From JAGVSR01 sp964458265 (lineage in GTDB: Bacteria; Pseudomonadota; Alphaproteobacteria; Rhizobiales; Hyphomicrobiaceae): DNA of 29,457 nucleotides. Under the pieces are notes generated by a model. That model saw only the letters and a program-made list of their open reading frames with translations, was not told where the DNA came from and did not search any database. Location: positions 1-29,457 of the forward strand of contig CAYWIF010000035.1 of assembly GCA_964458265.1 (NCBI GenBank), read 5' to 3'. A program made the position numbers and the translations under genes. Positions 15,624 to 22,751 of this stretch are shown piece by piece. Each line of letters starts with the position of its first letter. Positions within the stretch are counted from its first letter, which is position 1.

Positions 15624-15995
15624 CTAGGCCGGGTTCTCGGCGAAGAATACGATCCGGTTTCCGAATGGATCTCCGACCGACAGTTCCCGCAGCCCCCAAG
15701 GCATGAGTTCGATAGCGGGGCGCGCAAATTTATAGTCTTTTTCGCGCGTTTCGTGAAAGAGCCCGTCGAGATCGCTAACACCGATGCGCACTGCCGATCC
15801 CGGCGTCGCGTCGCCGTGGTGTTCGCTCAGATGCACAACCGCACCCGCACGCGAAACCTGCATGTAGAGCGGCAGCGTCGGCTCGAACCGGTGCTCCCAA
15901 TCGACGGCAAAGCCCAGAAAGTGAACCCAGAAGTCCCGTGCCTTCGCCTCATCGAAAATTCTCAACACCGGTATGATGGGTCCGAATGCAATCAT
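15624..15995 (-). CDS. Glyoxalase/VOC superfamily protein (bleomycin-resistance-like fold)
   Basis: A 123-residue protein whose ATG (15995-15993) overlaps the TGA of the upstream oxidoreductase as ATGA, strong evidence for this start and for translational coupling. It has the single-module vicinal-oxygen-chelate pattern: IIPVLRIFDEAKARDFW, FLGFAVDWEHRFEPTLPLYM, VVHLSEHHGDATPG and the C-terminal 'GDPFGNRIVF' strand. The VDWEHRF and HLSEHHGDATPGS blocks mark the subgroup that includes bleomycin-binding-like proteins (Glyoxalase_7 type). Members either sequester compounds or perform metal-dependent reactions; neither can be read from sequence. Its position between two flavin enzymes suggests handling of their substrate or product. 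Confidence 0.87.
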   Translation of the reverse strand: MIAFGPIIPVLRIFDEAKARDFWVHFLGFAVDWEHRFEPTLPLYMQVSRAGAVVHLSEHHGDATPGSAVRIGVSDLDGLFHETREKDYKFARPAIELMPWGLRELSVGDPFGNRIVFFAENPA

Positions 15996-17629
15996 CGCAA
16001 CCACCCCTTGAGGTCGCGCACGATCTCGCGCGCCGCGTTTCGGCCGGGCAACCCGGTCACGCCGCCGCCTGGATGTGCCCCCGAACCGCAAAGATAAAGG
16101 CCCTTCACCGGCATCCGGTAATCGGCATAGCCCAGCACCGGTCGCGTGGTGAACAGTTGATCGAGCGACAACTGCCCATGGAAAATATCGCCATCCACCA
16201 GGCCGAACCGGGTTTCGAGATCAAGCGGCGACAAAACTTGCATTCCCAGAACGGAGCGCCGGAAGTTCGGCGCGTGCATCGTCACCGTTTCGATCACGAT
16301 GTCGGCGAACCGCTCCTTTTCACGCGGATTGTCCCACGAACGTCCATTGGGCAGCTTCGGCGCGACATGCTGCACGAACAGCGACGTGACGTGCCGGCCC
16401 TTCGGCGCCAGCGTATCATCGAGGACCGAGGGAATGAGCATCTCGATCACGGGTTCGCGCGCCCATCCAATGCTTCTGGCATCCAGAAACGCCCGCTCCA
16501 TGTAGTCCATGCTTGGCCCGATCAGAATGCCCGAACCGTGGTGCGGCCCCGGATCGGTGCCCGGCCGCGCACTGAAACTTGGCAATTCACTGAGCGCCAC
16601 GTTCATGCGGAAGGTCGCCGACGCCGTCTTGATGTTCGTAAACCTCTGCCTGAGGTCAGGCGCGACGTCGCCCGCATCCACGAGATCGCGAAACAGCAAT
16701 TTCGGCCCGACATTCGCGGCGACAGTGCGCCCGCGCACAACTTCACCGCTTTGCAACTCAACGCCAATCGCGCGGCCATTCTCGACCACCACACGCCGCA
16801 CCGGCGCGTCCAGACGAATTTCGGCTCCCGCACTCATTGCCGAGCGCGCCATCGCCTGCGAGATGGCCCCCATACCGCCCATGGCGTGTCCCCACACACC
16901 TGTCTTTCCGTTCACTTCGCCAAAGCAGTGGTGCAGCAGCACATACGCCGTCCCCGGCGTTGATGGCGCAGCATACGAACCGACGATCCCATCGAACGCA
17001 AACAGCGCCTTCACATGGTCGTTCTCGAACCACGGGTCGAGGAAGTCCGCCGCGCTCTTCGTGAAGAGATCGGTGAGAAGCCGCTGATCTTCGATTGAGA
17101 GACCGAGCACCCGCCGCCCGATCTCCGCGCCCTTCAACAGCTCCAGCCACCCACCACCCGCATTCGGCGGCGTCTTGCGCGTCAGATCCCGCAACACGCT
17201 GGCGGCCCTTTCCAGCGCCGCATCGTAAATGGGATACTGCTCCGCATCGCGTGGCGACAACTTCGCGATCTCGGCCTGCTTCGCTGCCATTCCGTAGGGC
17301 CAGAAAAACGCCCGGTCGCGATCGATCGGCATGAAGTTGGCGGCCGGCCGCTCGACAATCCGCAATCCGTGGCTGCTGAGATCGAGATCGCGAATGACAC
17401 CCGGATCGAGCAGGCTCACCGTGTAGGACGCTACCGAATTGCGAAATCCCGGGTGAAACTCTTCCGTAAGCGCCGCTCCGCCGGCGACGCTGTTCTTCTC
17501 CAGGACAACCACCGACAGTCCGGCGCGCGCCAGATAGGCTGCCGCTGTGAGACCGTTATGGCCCCCGCCGATAATGACGACATCTCGTGGTTCGCGATCC
17601 GATGCTCTGACGTCCGACACAAGGCCCAC
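15992..17629 (-). CDS. FAD-dependent oxidoreductase, phytoene-desaturase/PYROXD2 type (COG1233)
   Basis: About 545 residues. The N-terminal Rossmann FAD motif is VVIIGGGHNGLTAAAYLARA, followed by VVVLEKNSVAGGAA. The C-terminal FAD-binding signature is GLYLCGSGAHPGGGVTGLPG. Middle blocks such as HAMGGMGAISQAMA and a VAANVGPKLLF strand are typical of the carotenoid-desaturase/PYROXD2 group. No crtB or other carotenoid gene is near, so a general amine- or alkene-oxidising or unknown desaturase role is more likely than carotenogenesis. Start choice: GTG 17629 has GAGG 6 bases upstream; a TTG at 17641 and a GTG at 17620 are alternatives. It heads a three-gene operon overlapping the glyoxalase-fold gene by 4 bases. 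Confidence 0.88.
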   Translation of the reverse strand: MGLVSDVRASDREPRDVVIIGGGHNGLTAAAYLARAGLSVVVLEKNSVAGGAALTEEFHPGFRNSVASYTVSLLDPGVIRDLDLSSHGLRIVERPAANFMPIDRDRAFFWPYGMAAKQAEIAKLSPRDAEQYPIYDAALERAASVLRDLTRKTPPNAGGGWLELLKGAEIGRRVLGLSIEDQRLLTDLFTKSAADFLDPWFENDHVKALFAFDGIVGSYAAPSTPGTAYVLLHHCFGEVNGKTGVWGHAMGGMGAISQAMARSAMSAGAEIRLDAPVRRVVVENGRAIGVELQSGEVVRGRTVAANVGPKLLFRDLVDAGDVAPDLRQRFTNIKTASATFRMNVALSELPSFSARPGTDPGPHHGSGILIGPSMDYMERAFLDARSIGWAREPVIEMLIPSVLDDTLAPKGRHVTSLFVQHVAPKLPNGRSWDNPREKERFADIVIETVTMHAPNFRRSVLGMQVLSPLDLETRFGLVDGDIFHGQLSLDQLFTTRPVLGYADYRMPVKGLYLCGSGAHPGGGVTGLPGRNAAREIVRDLKGWLR

Positions 17630-17715
17630 CCTTATCCTCAAACCTCACGAAATCTTATCAGACATCGGACTTTGCCGAAAAATGGGGCATTGACAGCACC
17701 CGCACCGGAACGATC

Positions 17716-17725
17716 ACGTTAACGT
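17716..17725. promoter_or_regulatory. ACGTTAACGT palindrome in divergent intergenic region
   Basis: A perfect 10-base palindrome lies in the 179-base region between the divergent oxidoreductase and small membrane protein genes. It is 20 bases after a perfect TTGACA (17690-17695), where a -10 element for rightward transcription would fall, although no good -10 match is visible. It is a possible operator for the small membrane protein gene; weak evidence. Confidence 0.25.
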
Positions 17726-17808
17726 CATGGAAATAAACTCGTTTGCTGTTCGTTTACGACTTGATTCGACATTAGTGGGGTCACAGGCCCTCGAGCGGAG
17801 TGAATACG

Positions 17809-18072
17809 ATGCAAACGACCACCCTTCTGCCGGTCGGCGTGACGTCTCCCCCCGCGTCAACTTTGTTTGCCTGGCGCGATTTCGTCATCGGCTTGGCGCT
17901 GACCGCCCTTTTACCTGCCCTGTTCTGGATTGCGGCCTTTACCGGGATTGCCGGCCTGATGGGCTACGCACCCGATCCAAAATCGCTCTTGATCGCAGGC
18001 TCGGCTATCGCCGGCTTTCTCGCCGCCTTCTTCGTCGTCCTGACGGCCAAACACAGCGATTCCGTCAGGTAA
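17809..18072 (+). CDS. Small membrane protein with two transmembrane helices
   Basis: An 87-residue protein from ATG 17809, chosen because GAGCGGAG ends 8 bases upstream; the GTG at 17800 lies within that ribosome-binding site. Two membrane segments are clear: about residues 27-50 (FVIGLALTALLPALFWIAAF) and 60-80 (LLIAGSAIAGFLAAFFVVLT). Short polar ends flank them, with the C-terminus reading KHSDSVR. I do not recognise a family. It stands alone, divergent from the redox operon and convergent with ilvE, 23 bases from its stop. Confidence 0.65.
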   Translation: MQTTTLLPVGVTSPPASTLFAWRDFVIGLALTALLPALFWIAAFTGIAGLMGYAPDPKSLLIAGSAIAGFLAAFFVVLTAKHSDSVR

Positions 18073-18095
18073 TCAGCCGACAGGCGGCAGCCCCA

Positions 18096-18992
18096 TCACT
18101 CCGCCGCTGCCCGCGATTTGGGCTGCACTTCCGCCATGTAGTCGTTGAGCAGCAATTCGCACACCTTGCCCGGCGTATAGGTGTTGGGGCCAATTTCGCG
18201 CACCGGTGTGACCTCAGCCGCCGTCCCCGTGATGAACACTTCCGAGAACGTCCCCAACTCGTCCGGCAGGATCGTCCGCTCGACCACCTTGATCCCCCGC
18301 CGCTTGGCAAGGTCGATTACCGTCTGCCGCGTGATGCCGTTCAGGAAGCAATCCGGCGTCGGCGTGTGAATTTCGCCGTCCTTGATGAAAAACATGTTGG
18401 CCCCCGTGCACTCCGCCACATGCCCGCGGTAGTCCAGCATCATGGCATCGGCATATCCCGCGCGCTCGGCCCGGTGCTTCTCGATCGTGCAGATCATGTA
18501 AAGCCCGGTGGCTTTGGCCTTCGACGGAATAGTGGCCGGATCGGGACGCCGGTACGTCGCAAGCCCCACGCGGATTCCGCGCAGACGCTCTGCCATGTCG
18601 AAATAGGAACCCCAGTTCCACGCCGCGACCGCGAGATGGATTTTGCTTTTCTGCGCAGAGACACCCATCTGCTCGCTTCCCCGCCACGCGATCGGGCGGA
18701 TGTAGCCGTCCGTCAATCCGTTGGCCGTCAGCGTATCGCGGCACGCCTGGTCGATCGCATCGGCGGAATAGGGAATCTCGAAATCGAGCATGCGGCCGCT
18801 CTCGATCAGCCGTTCCGTATGCTCCCGCAGCTTGAATATTTCGCCGCCGTAAGACCGTTCGCCCTCGAACACCGCACTCGCGTAATGCAGTGCGTGCGTC
18901 AGGATATGCACCTGCGCTTCCCGCCACGGCACCAGCTTGCCGTCGATCCAGATGAAGCCGTCGCGATCGTGATAGGGGACGAGATCGGCCAT
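18096..18992 (-). CDS. ilvE: Branched-chain amino acid aminotransferase
   Basis: A 298-residue fold-type IV PLP aminotransferase. Blocks in order are FIWIDGKLVPWREAQVHILT, HYASAVFEGERSY, a YIRPIAWRGSEQMGV substrate-side strand, the PLP-lysine segment PSKAKATGLYM (Lys160 by alignment with the AKAGGNY motif of E. coli IlvE), MLDYRGHVAECTGANMFF, and GITRQTVIDLA. A 'TGTAAEVTPV' phosphate-binding turn completes the site. It transfers amino groups between Leu/Ile/Val and 2-oxoglutarate in the cytoplasm. The length and motifs favour IlvE over D-alanine aminotransferase or ADC lyase. It is divergent from the MarR gene, sharing a 238-base intergenic region; ATG 18992 is preceded by AAGGAACGGAATAC. Confidence 0.92.
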   Translation of the reverse strand: MADLVPYHDRDGFIWIDGKLVPWREAQVHILTHALHYASAVFEGERSYGGEIFKLREHTERLIESGRMLDFEIPYSADAIDQACRDTLTANGLTDGYIRPIAWRGSEQMGVSAQKSKIHLAVAAWNWGSYFDMAERLRGIRVGLATYRRPDPATIPSKAKATGLYMICTIEKHRAERAGYADAMMLDYRGHVAECTGANMFFIKDGEIHTPTPDCFLNGITRQTVIDLAKRRGIKVVERTILPDELGTFSEVFITGTAAEVTPVREIGPNTYTPGKVCELLLNDYMAEVQPKSRAAAE

Positions 18993-19200
18993 GTATTCCG
19001 TTCCTTATTGTTCGGCCGGCGCTTGCCTTGACTTCGGCGGGCGCCGAGCGCGACCCACGCGAAGCGAAGCGGCCCAACGCGGTCTGATGGCGGCGGCGCC
19101 ACCGGCCACGGCGACCGGCGAAAGCCCGGCCCTGGCGGTGCGCGCGCGCCAACCCCGCGAAAGAAAACAGCTTCGGCCTTCGTCGCGAAATGACTTGCCA

Positions 19201-19229
19201 CGTCTACCGATCGGCGGCAAATATGTCAA
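19201..19229 (-). promoter_or_regulatory. Candidate sigma-70-type promoter for ilvE
   Basis: On the minus strand a perfect TTGACA (19229-19224) is followed after 17 bases by TAGACG (19206-19201), a 3/6 match to TATAAT. The expected start point near 19194 would give a GC-rich leader of about 200 bases before the ilvE ATG. The -35 element lies inside the inverted repeat 19222-19242, so a bound regulator would block it. Confidence 0.4.
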
Positions 19230-19242
19230 CATGGCTGACATA
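19222..19242. promoter_or_regulatory. Perfect inverted repeat TATGTCA-N7-TGACATA, candidate MarR operator
   Basis: Seven-base arms with a 7-base spacer (ACATGGC), 21 bases in all, the size and symmetry expected for a MarR-family dimer site. It contains the ATG of the marR gene (19231) and the TTGACA element reading towards ilvE. Autoregulation plus control of ilvE is the simplest reading; MarR regulators commonly bind such palindromes in divergent promoters. Confidence 0.55.
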
Positions 19243-19818
19243 ACTGCGGAGAATTCCAGACATCGCCGGGCGTTGATCTCCGCGAGCTCCAATGAGGAGT
19301 CGGAGATTGCCGCAGGGCCCGTGCCACCCGCCCTCGTCAGTTTCATGGAGCTGTTTTATTTCGCCTACCGCAACTTTACCGGCGATCCCGACGCCATCCT
19401 CGAGCGCTACGGCTTCGGACGCGCCCACCACCGCGTTCTCCACTTCGTTCACCGCAATCCCGGCCTCAAGGTCGCCGAACTCCTCGACATCCTCAAAATC
19501 ACCAAGCAAAGCCTCGCGCGCGTCCTGAAGGAACTGCGCGAAAAGGGCTTTATCGCGCAGCGTCCCGGCCCCGCCGACCTCCGCGAACGCCGGTTGTATT
19601 TGACGCCCAAAGGCACGCGTCTCACCGACAAATTGACTGAAATGCAGGTTCGCCGCATCGCCGAGGCCTTGAATCAGGCCGGCGCCGGCGCCGATGAGGT
19701 GACACGCCGCTTCCTTCTCGCCATGATCGAGCCGCATGAACGCGATCAGGTGTCGAGCCTCGTCAAGTGGCCTGACCGGGTACAGCCCGAACAGCCGGTG
19801 AAGGACGCGGCGACATGA
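19231..19818 (+). CDS. petP: MarR family transcriptional regulator, PetP-like
   Basis: A 195-residue winged-helix regulator. A long helix (PPALVSFMELFYFAYRNFTG) leads into a wHTH core: HRVLHFVHRNPGLKVAELLD, the recognition helix region ITKQSLARVLKELREKGFI, and the wing PADLRERRLYLTPKGTRL. The petP name rests on gene order: a MarR gene followed directly by an OmpR regulator, as in the petP-petR pair first described upstream of petABC in Rhodobacter capsulatus. Here cytochrome bc1 genes are absent and ilvE is the neighbour. The ATG at 19231 lacks a good ribosome-binding site (nearest purine run about 14 bases away), and the frame stays open upstream to 18991. A leaderless transcript is possible. 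The spacer to the response regulator is 48 bases. Confidence 0.85.
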   Translation: MADITAENSRHRRALISASSNEESEIAAGPVPPALVSFMELFYFAYRNFTGDPDAILERYGFGRAHHRVLHFVHRNPGLKVAELLDILKITKQSLARVLKELREKGFIAQRPGPADLRERRLYLTPKGTRLTDKLTEMQVRRIAEALNQAGAGADEVTRRFLLAMIEPHERDQVSSLVKWPDRVQPEQPVKDAAT

Positions 19819-19866
19819 AGCCTCGCCCACGCTGATGCCGTTCGTGTTCCAACAAGGCAAAAAGTC

Positions 19867-20433
19867 ATGAGCAATAATCTCGCCCGGCGGTCCGACCCGC
19901 TTCCCGACGATGCTCCCCACGTCCTCGTTGTCGACGACGATCAGAAAATTCGCGACCTGCTCGCGCGCTATCTCTTCGAGAACGGCTTTCGCGTCTCAAC
20001 TGCTTCGGATGCGCCGACCGCCCGCGCCGCCATGCGCGGCCTCGCCTTCGACCTGATCCTGCTCGATGTCATGATGCCCGGCGAAAGCGGCCTGTCGCTT
20101 GCTCAGGATTTGAAATCCACCACGCGCGTTCCGGTATGTCTCTTGACCGCCAGGGCCGAAACCGAAAACCGCATCGAGGGCCTGGAAATCGGCGTTGACG
20201 ATTACGTCACGAAGCCGTTCGAGCCGCGCGAACTGCTCCTTCGCCTGCGCAATATTCTGCGCCGCGGCCAGCCGGGACAGCAGGCAGCAGCCGACGAAGT
20301 GCGCATGGGTCCNNNNNNNNNNNNNNNNNNNNNNNNNNNNNNNNNNNNNNNNNNNNNNNNNNNNNNNNNNNNNNNNNNNNNNNNNNNNNNNNNNNNNNNN
20401 NNNNNNNNNNNNTATATCCTCTACACCGATTAA
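19867..20433 (+). CDS. petR: OmpR-family response regulator, PetR-like (DNA-binding domain lost in gap)
   Basis: The receiver domain is complete: acidic pocket Asp23-Asp25 (VLVVDDDQK), phosphoacceptor Asp67 (LILLDVMMPG), Thr94, and Lys116 (YVTKPFEP). It ends near residue 135 with LRLRNILRRG. At residue 148 the sequence enters 100 N and reappears only as YILYTD and TAA, the typical end of an OmpR winged helix ('GxGYxLYTD'). About 85-95 residues of DNA-binding domain are needed, so the real gap should be about 250-290 bases, larger than drawn. The gene itself is probably intact in the organism. The histidine kinase starts 15 bases after the stop, indicating an operon and a cognate pair. PetR homologues are widespread in Alphaproteobacteria. 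Confidence 0.87.
   Translation: MSNNLARRSDPLPDDAPHVLVVDDDQKIRDLLARYLFENGFRVSTASDAPTARAAMRGLAFDLILLDVMMPGESGLSLAQDLKSTTRVPVCLLTARAETENRIEGLEIGVDDYVTKPFEPRELLLRLRNILRRGQPGQQAAADEVRMGXXXXXXXXXXXXXXXXXXXXXXXXXXXXXXXXXXYILYTD
20313..20412. other. Scaffold gap (100 N) inside the response regulator
   Basis: Exactly 100 N with no shared sequence at its flanks. The frame happens to be consistent across 100 bases, but only 34 residues would fit where a winged-helix domain of about 90 belongs, so the drawn length is a placeholder. Confidence 0.95.
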
Positions 20434-20448
20434 GGACTGTTCCCGCTC

Positions 20449-21864
20449 ATGGTGGCCCGCTTCGAAGCGCCCTCCGGCAAGGTCAAAGCACAGCTGGCAT
20501 GGGTGCGCGAAACCGCGGCAGGCTGGCATCGCACGATCGCGAACTGGGTAACCGATGCGCTGCCCAAGGGCCTCTTCGCCCGCGCGCTCCTCATCATCAT
20601 CACACCAATCGTCGTTCTTGAAGGCGTCATTGCGTTCGTCTTCATGGAGCGGCACTGGCAATCGGTCACGCGCCGCCTCTCGGAGGCAACCGCGCGCAAC
20701 ATCGCGGTCCTGATCGAATTCTACGACACGAAAAACGACATGACGGCGAACACGCGTCTCATCGAACTGGCGCGCGATAAGCTCAATCTCACGATGCAGA
20801 TCCTGCCTCCAGGCGAACTGCCCCCGCCGGGCCCAAAGCCCTTCTTCGATTTGCTCGACCGTGCGCTATCCAAGGAAATCTCCCGGCAAGTCCAGCGGCC
20901 ATTTTGGATCGACACGCTCGGCGAAGCCCGCCTCGTCGAAATCCGCGTCAAGCATGACGATTCAATTCTACGGTTTATTGCGACGCGCTCGCAGACCTAC
21001 GCCTCAAATTCGCACATCTTCCTGTTGTGGATGATCGGCACGTCGATCATCCTTCTCACCGTTGCAATCCTGTTTCTGCGCAACCAGATCCGGCCCATTC
21101 TGCGCCTCGCGGACGCAGCCGACGCATTCGGCAAAGGCCGCCCCGTGCCAGACGACTTCCGCCCGCGCGGCGCGCGCGAAGTCCGTCAAGCCTCGCAAGC
21201 GTTCCTGGAAATGCGTGACCGCATCACCCAGCACGTCGAGCAGCGCACCACGATGCTGGCTGGCGTCAGTCACGACCTTCGAACGATCCTTACCCGCTTC
21301 AAACTGGAGCTCGCGTTCCTTCCCGACACGGCCGAGACAAGGTCGCTGAAGTCAGACGTGAACGAGATGCAGCACATGCTGGAGGACTATCTGGCGTTTG
21401 CCCGCGGTGACGGCGGCGAGGAAGCCAAGCCGGAAAATCTGCGTGTTCTTCTCGAAGAGGTCCATGAGGAGTCACAGACCTACGGCACATCGATCGAGCT
21501 GAAAATGCGCCGCAGCAAGCAGGACCTCGTGCTCCCGCTGAAGCGCAACGCGTTCAAGCGCGCGTTGACGAATCTCGTCTCGAACGCGGTCCGCTACGGC
21601 GACAAGATCGTCATTCGCGCGGCGACTGAAGGCAACTGGCTTCGCGTTGAGGTCGACGACAACGGCCCGGGCATACCTGAAGCCGAACGCGAGAACGTCT
21701 TCCGCCCGTTCTACCGCATCGACCAGGCCCGCAATCAGGACAGCGCCAATTCCGGCCTGGGCCTCGCCATTGCCCGCGACATCGCCAAGAGCCACGGCGG
21801 CACCGTCACACTTGGCGAAAGCTCGATGGGCGGCCTGCGCGCCATCATCTCCGTCCCGCTTTGA
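20449..21864 (+). CDS. Membrane sensor histidine kinase, EnvZ-like
   Basis: A 471-residue kinase. The first transmembrane helix is at about 46-66 (LLIIITPIVVLEGVIAFVF), a periplasmic sensor loop spans about 67-188, and the second helix is about 189-211 (FLLWMIGTSIILLTVAILFL). The HAMP linker (RNQIRPILRLADAADAFGKG) follows. The HisKA helix has phosphorylated His275 in VSHDLRTILTR; the usual Pro after Thr is Ile here. The ATPase domain has N-box Asn379 (NLVSNAVRYG), DNGPGIP and the G2 box NSGLGLAIA. The order and size resemble EnvZ-type kinases, and it is 15 bases downstream of the PetR-like regulator, its likely partner. The start ATG 20449 follows an AAGGA-type site. The input signal is unknown. 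Confidence 0.92.
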   Translation: MVARFEAPSGKVKAQLAWVRETAAGWHRTIANWVTDALPKGLFARALLIIITPIVVLEGVIAFVFMERHWQSVTRRLSEATARNIAVLIEFYDTKNDMTANTRLIELARDKLNLTMQILPPGELPPPGPKPFFDLLDRALSKEISRQVQRPFWIDTLGEARLVEIRVKHDDSILRFIATRSQTYASNSHIFLLWMIGTSIILLTVAILFLRNQIRPILRLADAADAFGKGRPVPDDFRPRGAREVRQASQAFLEMRDRITQHVEQRTTMLAGVSHDLRTILTRFKLELAFLPDTAETRSLKSDVNEMQHMLEDYLAFARGDGGEEAKPENLRVLLEEVHEESQTYGTSIELKMRRSKQDLVLPLKRNAFKRALTNLVSNAVRYGDKIVIRAATEGNWLRVEVDDNGPGIPEAERENVFRPFYRIDQARNQDSANSGLGLAIARDIAKSHGGTVTLGESSMGGLRAIISVPL

Positions 21865-21919
21865 AGAATGCACGTCCGGCCGGGCAGCCGGGAGGCAAGC
21901 CCGCCGTCGGCACCCTCTA

Positions 21920-22651
21920 CTACCGGTAAGCCTTGTCGAGGTTCTTGGCCGCATCGATGTTTTTCGCCGCGTCGGCGTTCTTCATCGCGCCGATCCGCGC
22001 TGAATTCACATCCGCGCCCTTGAAATCGGCGCCTGTTACGTTCGCTCCCGTCAGGTCCGCGCCCGCAATCTCGCTCTCCATGAACGAAACATTCGTGAGG
22101 TCGGCCCCTTTAAGTGAAGCGAATTCGAGCAGGGCGCGCTTCAGGTTGGCCCCCTTCAGCGACGCGCCCTCCAGGTTGGTCGAACGGAACGTGCCGCGCA
22201 TCAGTCCCATCGATTGATTCTTCTCATCCGCTGACAGATCGGCCCCGTCGAGCTTGACGTTCGTCATGCTCGCCTTGGAGAAATCCCCGGCCACCCGCGC
22301 ACCGGAAAGGTCCGCCCCGTCCAGTTTCGAACCGACGAGCTGCGTCCCGAACATGCTGGCGCCCTTGAGATTGACGCCCGTCAGATCGGAATTGAGCGAC
22401 CACGCGCTGTCGATATTCACGCCTTCCAGATTGGCCCCCTTGAGGTTCACCATCATCAGGCGGGCCGACTGCAACACCACCCGGCGCAAGTCCATGCCCG
22501 ACAGATCCAGGCCATTGAGTGCTTTGCCCGTCAGATCGAGTTTCTCGCCATCTTTCAGCTTGGCAAGGCCCGCCTCGATGTCGGCCCGGCTCATCTCGGC
22601 CTTGGTGAACGCCTCCGACTTGAGATCGACCATGTCGAGCATGTCTTGCGC
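21920..22651 (-). CDS. Pentapeptide-repeat protein (N-terminus lost in gap)
   Basis: 243 residues are visible, running from the gap edge to TAG 21920-21922. After a short helical start (MLDMVDLKSEAFTKAEM) the protein is built of A(D/N)LxG pentapeptides, such as LDLSGMDLRRVVL, VNLKGANLEGVNI, KLDGADLSGARV, ANLKRALLEFASLKGADL and GADLTGANVTGADFKGAD, which fold as a right-handed square beta-helix. One break (DEKNQSMGLMRG) interrupts the coils. The C-terminus is a short DAAKN-repeat helix. Pentapeptide proteins include gyrase-protecting DNA mimics and many of unknown function; nothing here selects one. The start, and any signal peptide, lie in the 100-N gap. It converges on the histidine kinase, 55 bases apart. 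Confidence 0.88.
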   Translation of the reverse strand, partial: AQDMLDMVDLKSEAFTKAEMSRADIEAGLAKLKDGEKLDLTGKALNGLDLSGMDLRRVVLQSARLMMVNLKGANLEGVNIDSAWSLNSDLTGVNLKGASMFGTQLVGSKLDGADLSGARVAGDFSKASMTNVKLDGADLSADEKNQSMGLMRGTFRSTNLEGASLKGANLKRALLEFASLKGADLTNVSFMESEIAGADLTGANVTGADFKGADVNSARIGAMKNADAAKNIDAAKNLDKAYR

Positions 22652-22751
22652 NNNNNNNNNNNNNNNNNNNNNNNNNNNNNNNNNNNNNNNNNNNNNNNNN
22701 NNNNNNNNNNNNNNNNNNNNNNNNNNNNNNNNNNNNNNNNNNNNNNNNNNN
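22652..22751. other. Scaffold gap (100 N) between two minus-strand genes
   Basis: Exactly 100 N. The gap hides the 5' end of the pentapeptide gene and the 3' end of the PNPOx-like gene plus their intergenic region. The flanks share no sequence, so its size is unknown, and reading through it creates a false fusion. Confidence 0.95.

Noticed and set aside
17727..19031. 434-codon open frame on the plus strand
   Set aside because: It is opposite ilvE and overlaps the small membrane protein gene; ilvE motifs settle the strand.
19815..19835. Six-codon ORF (MKPRPR) overlapping the marR stop
   Set aside because: It is too short to separate from chance, has no ribosome-binding site and shows no repeat of codons suggesting a leader peptide.
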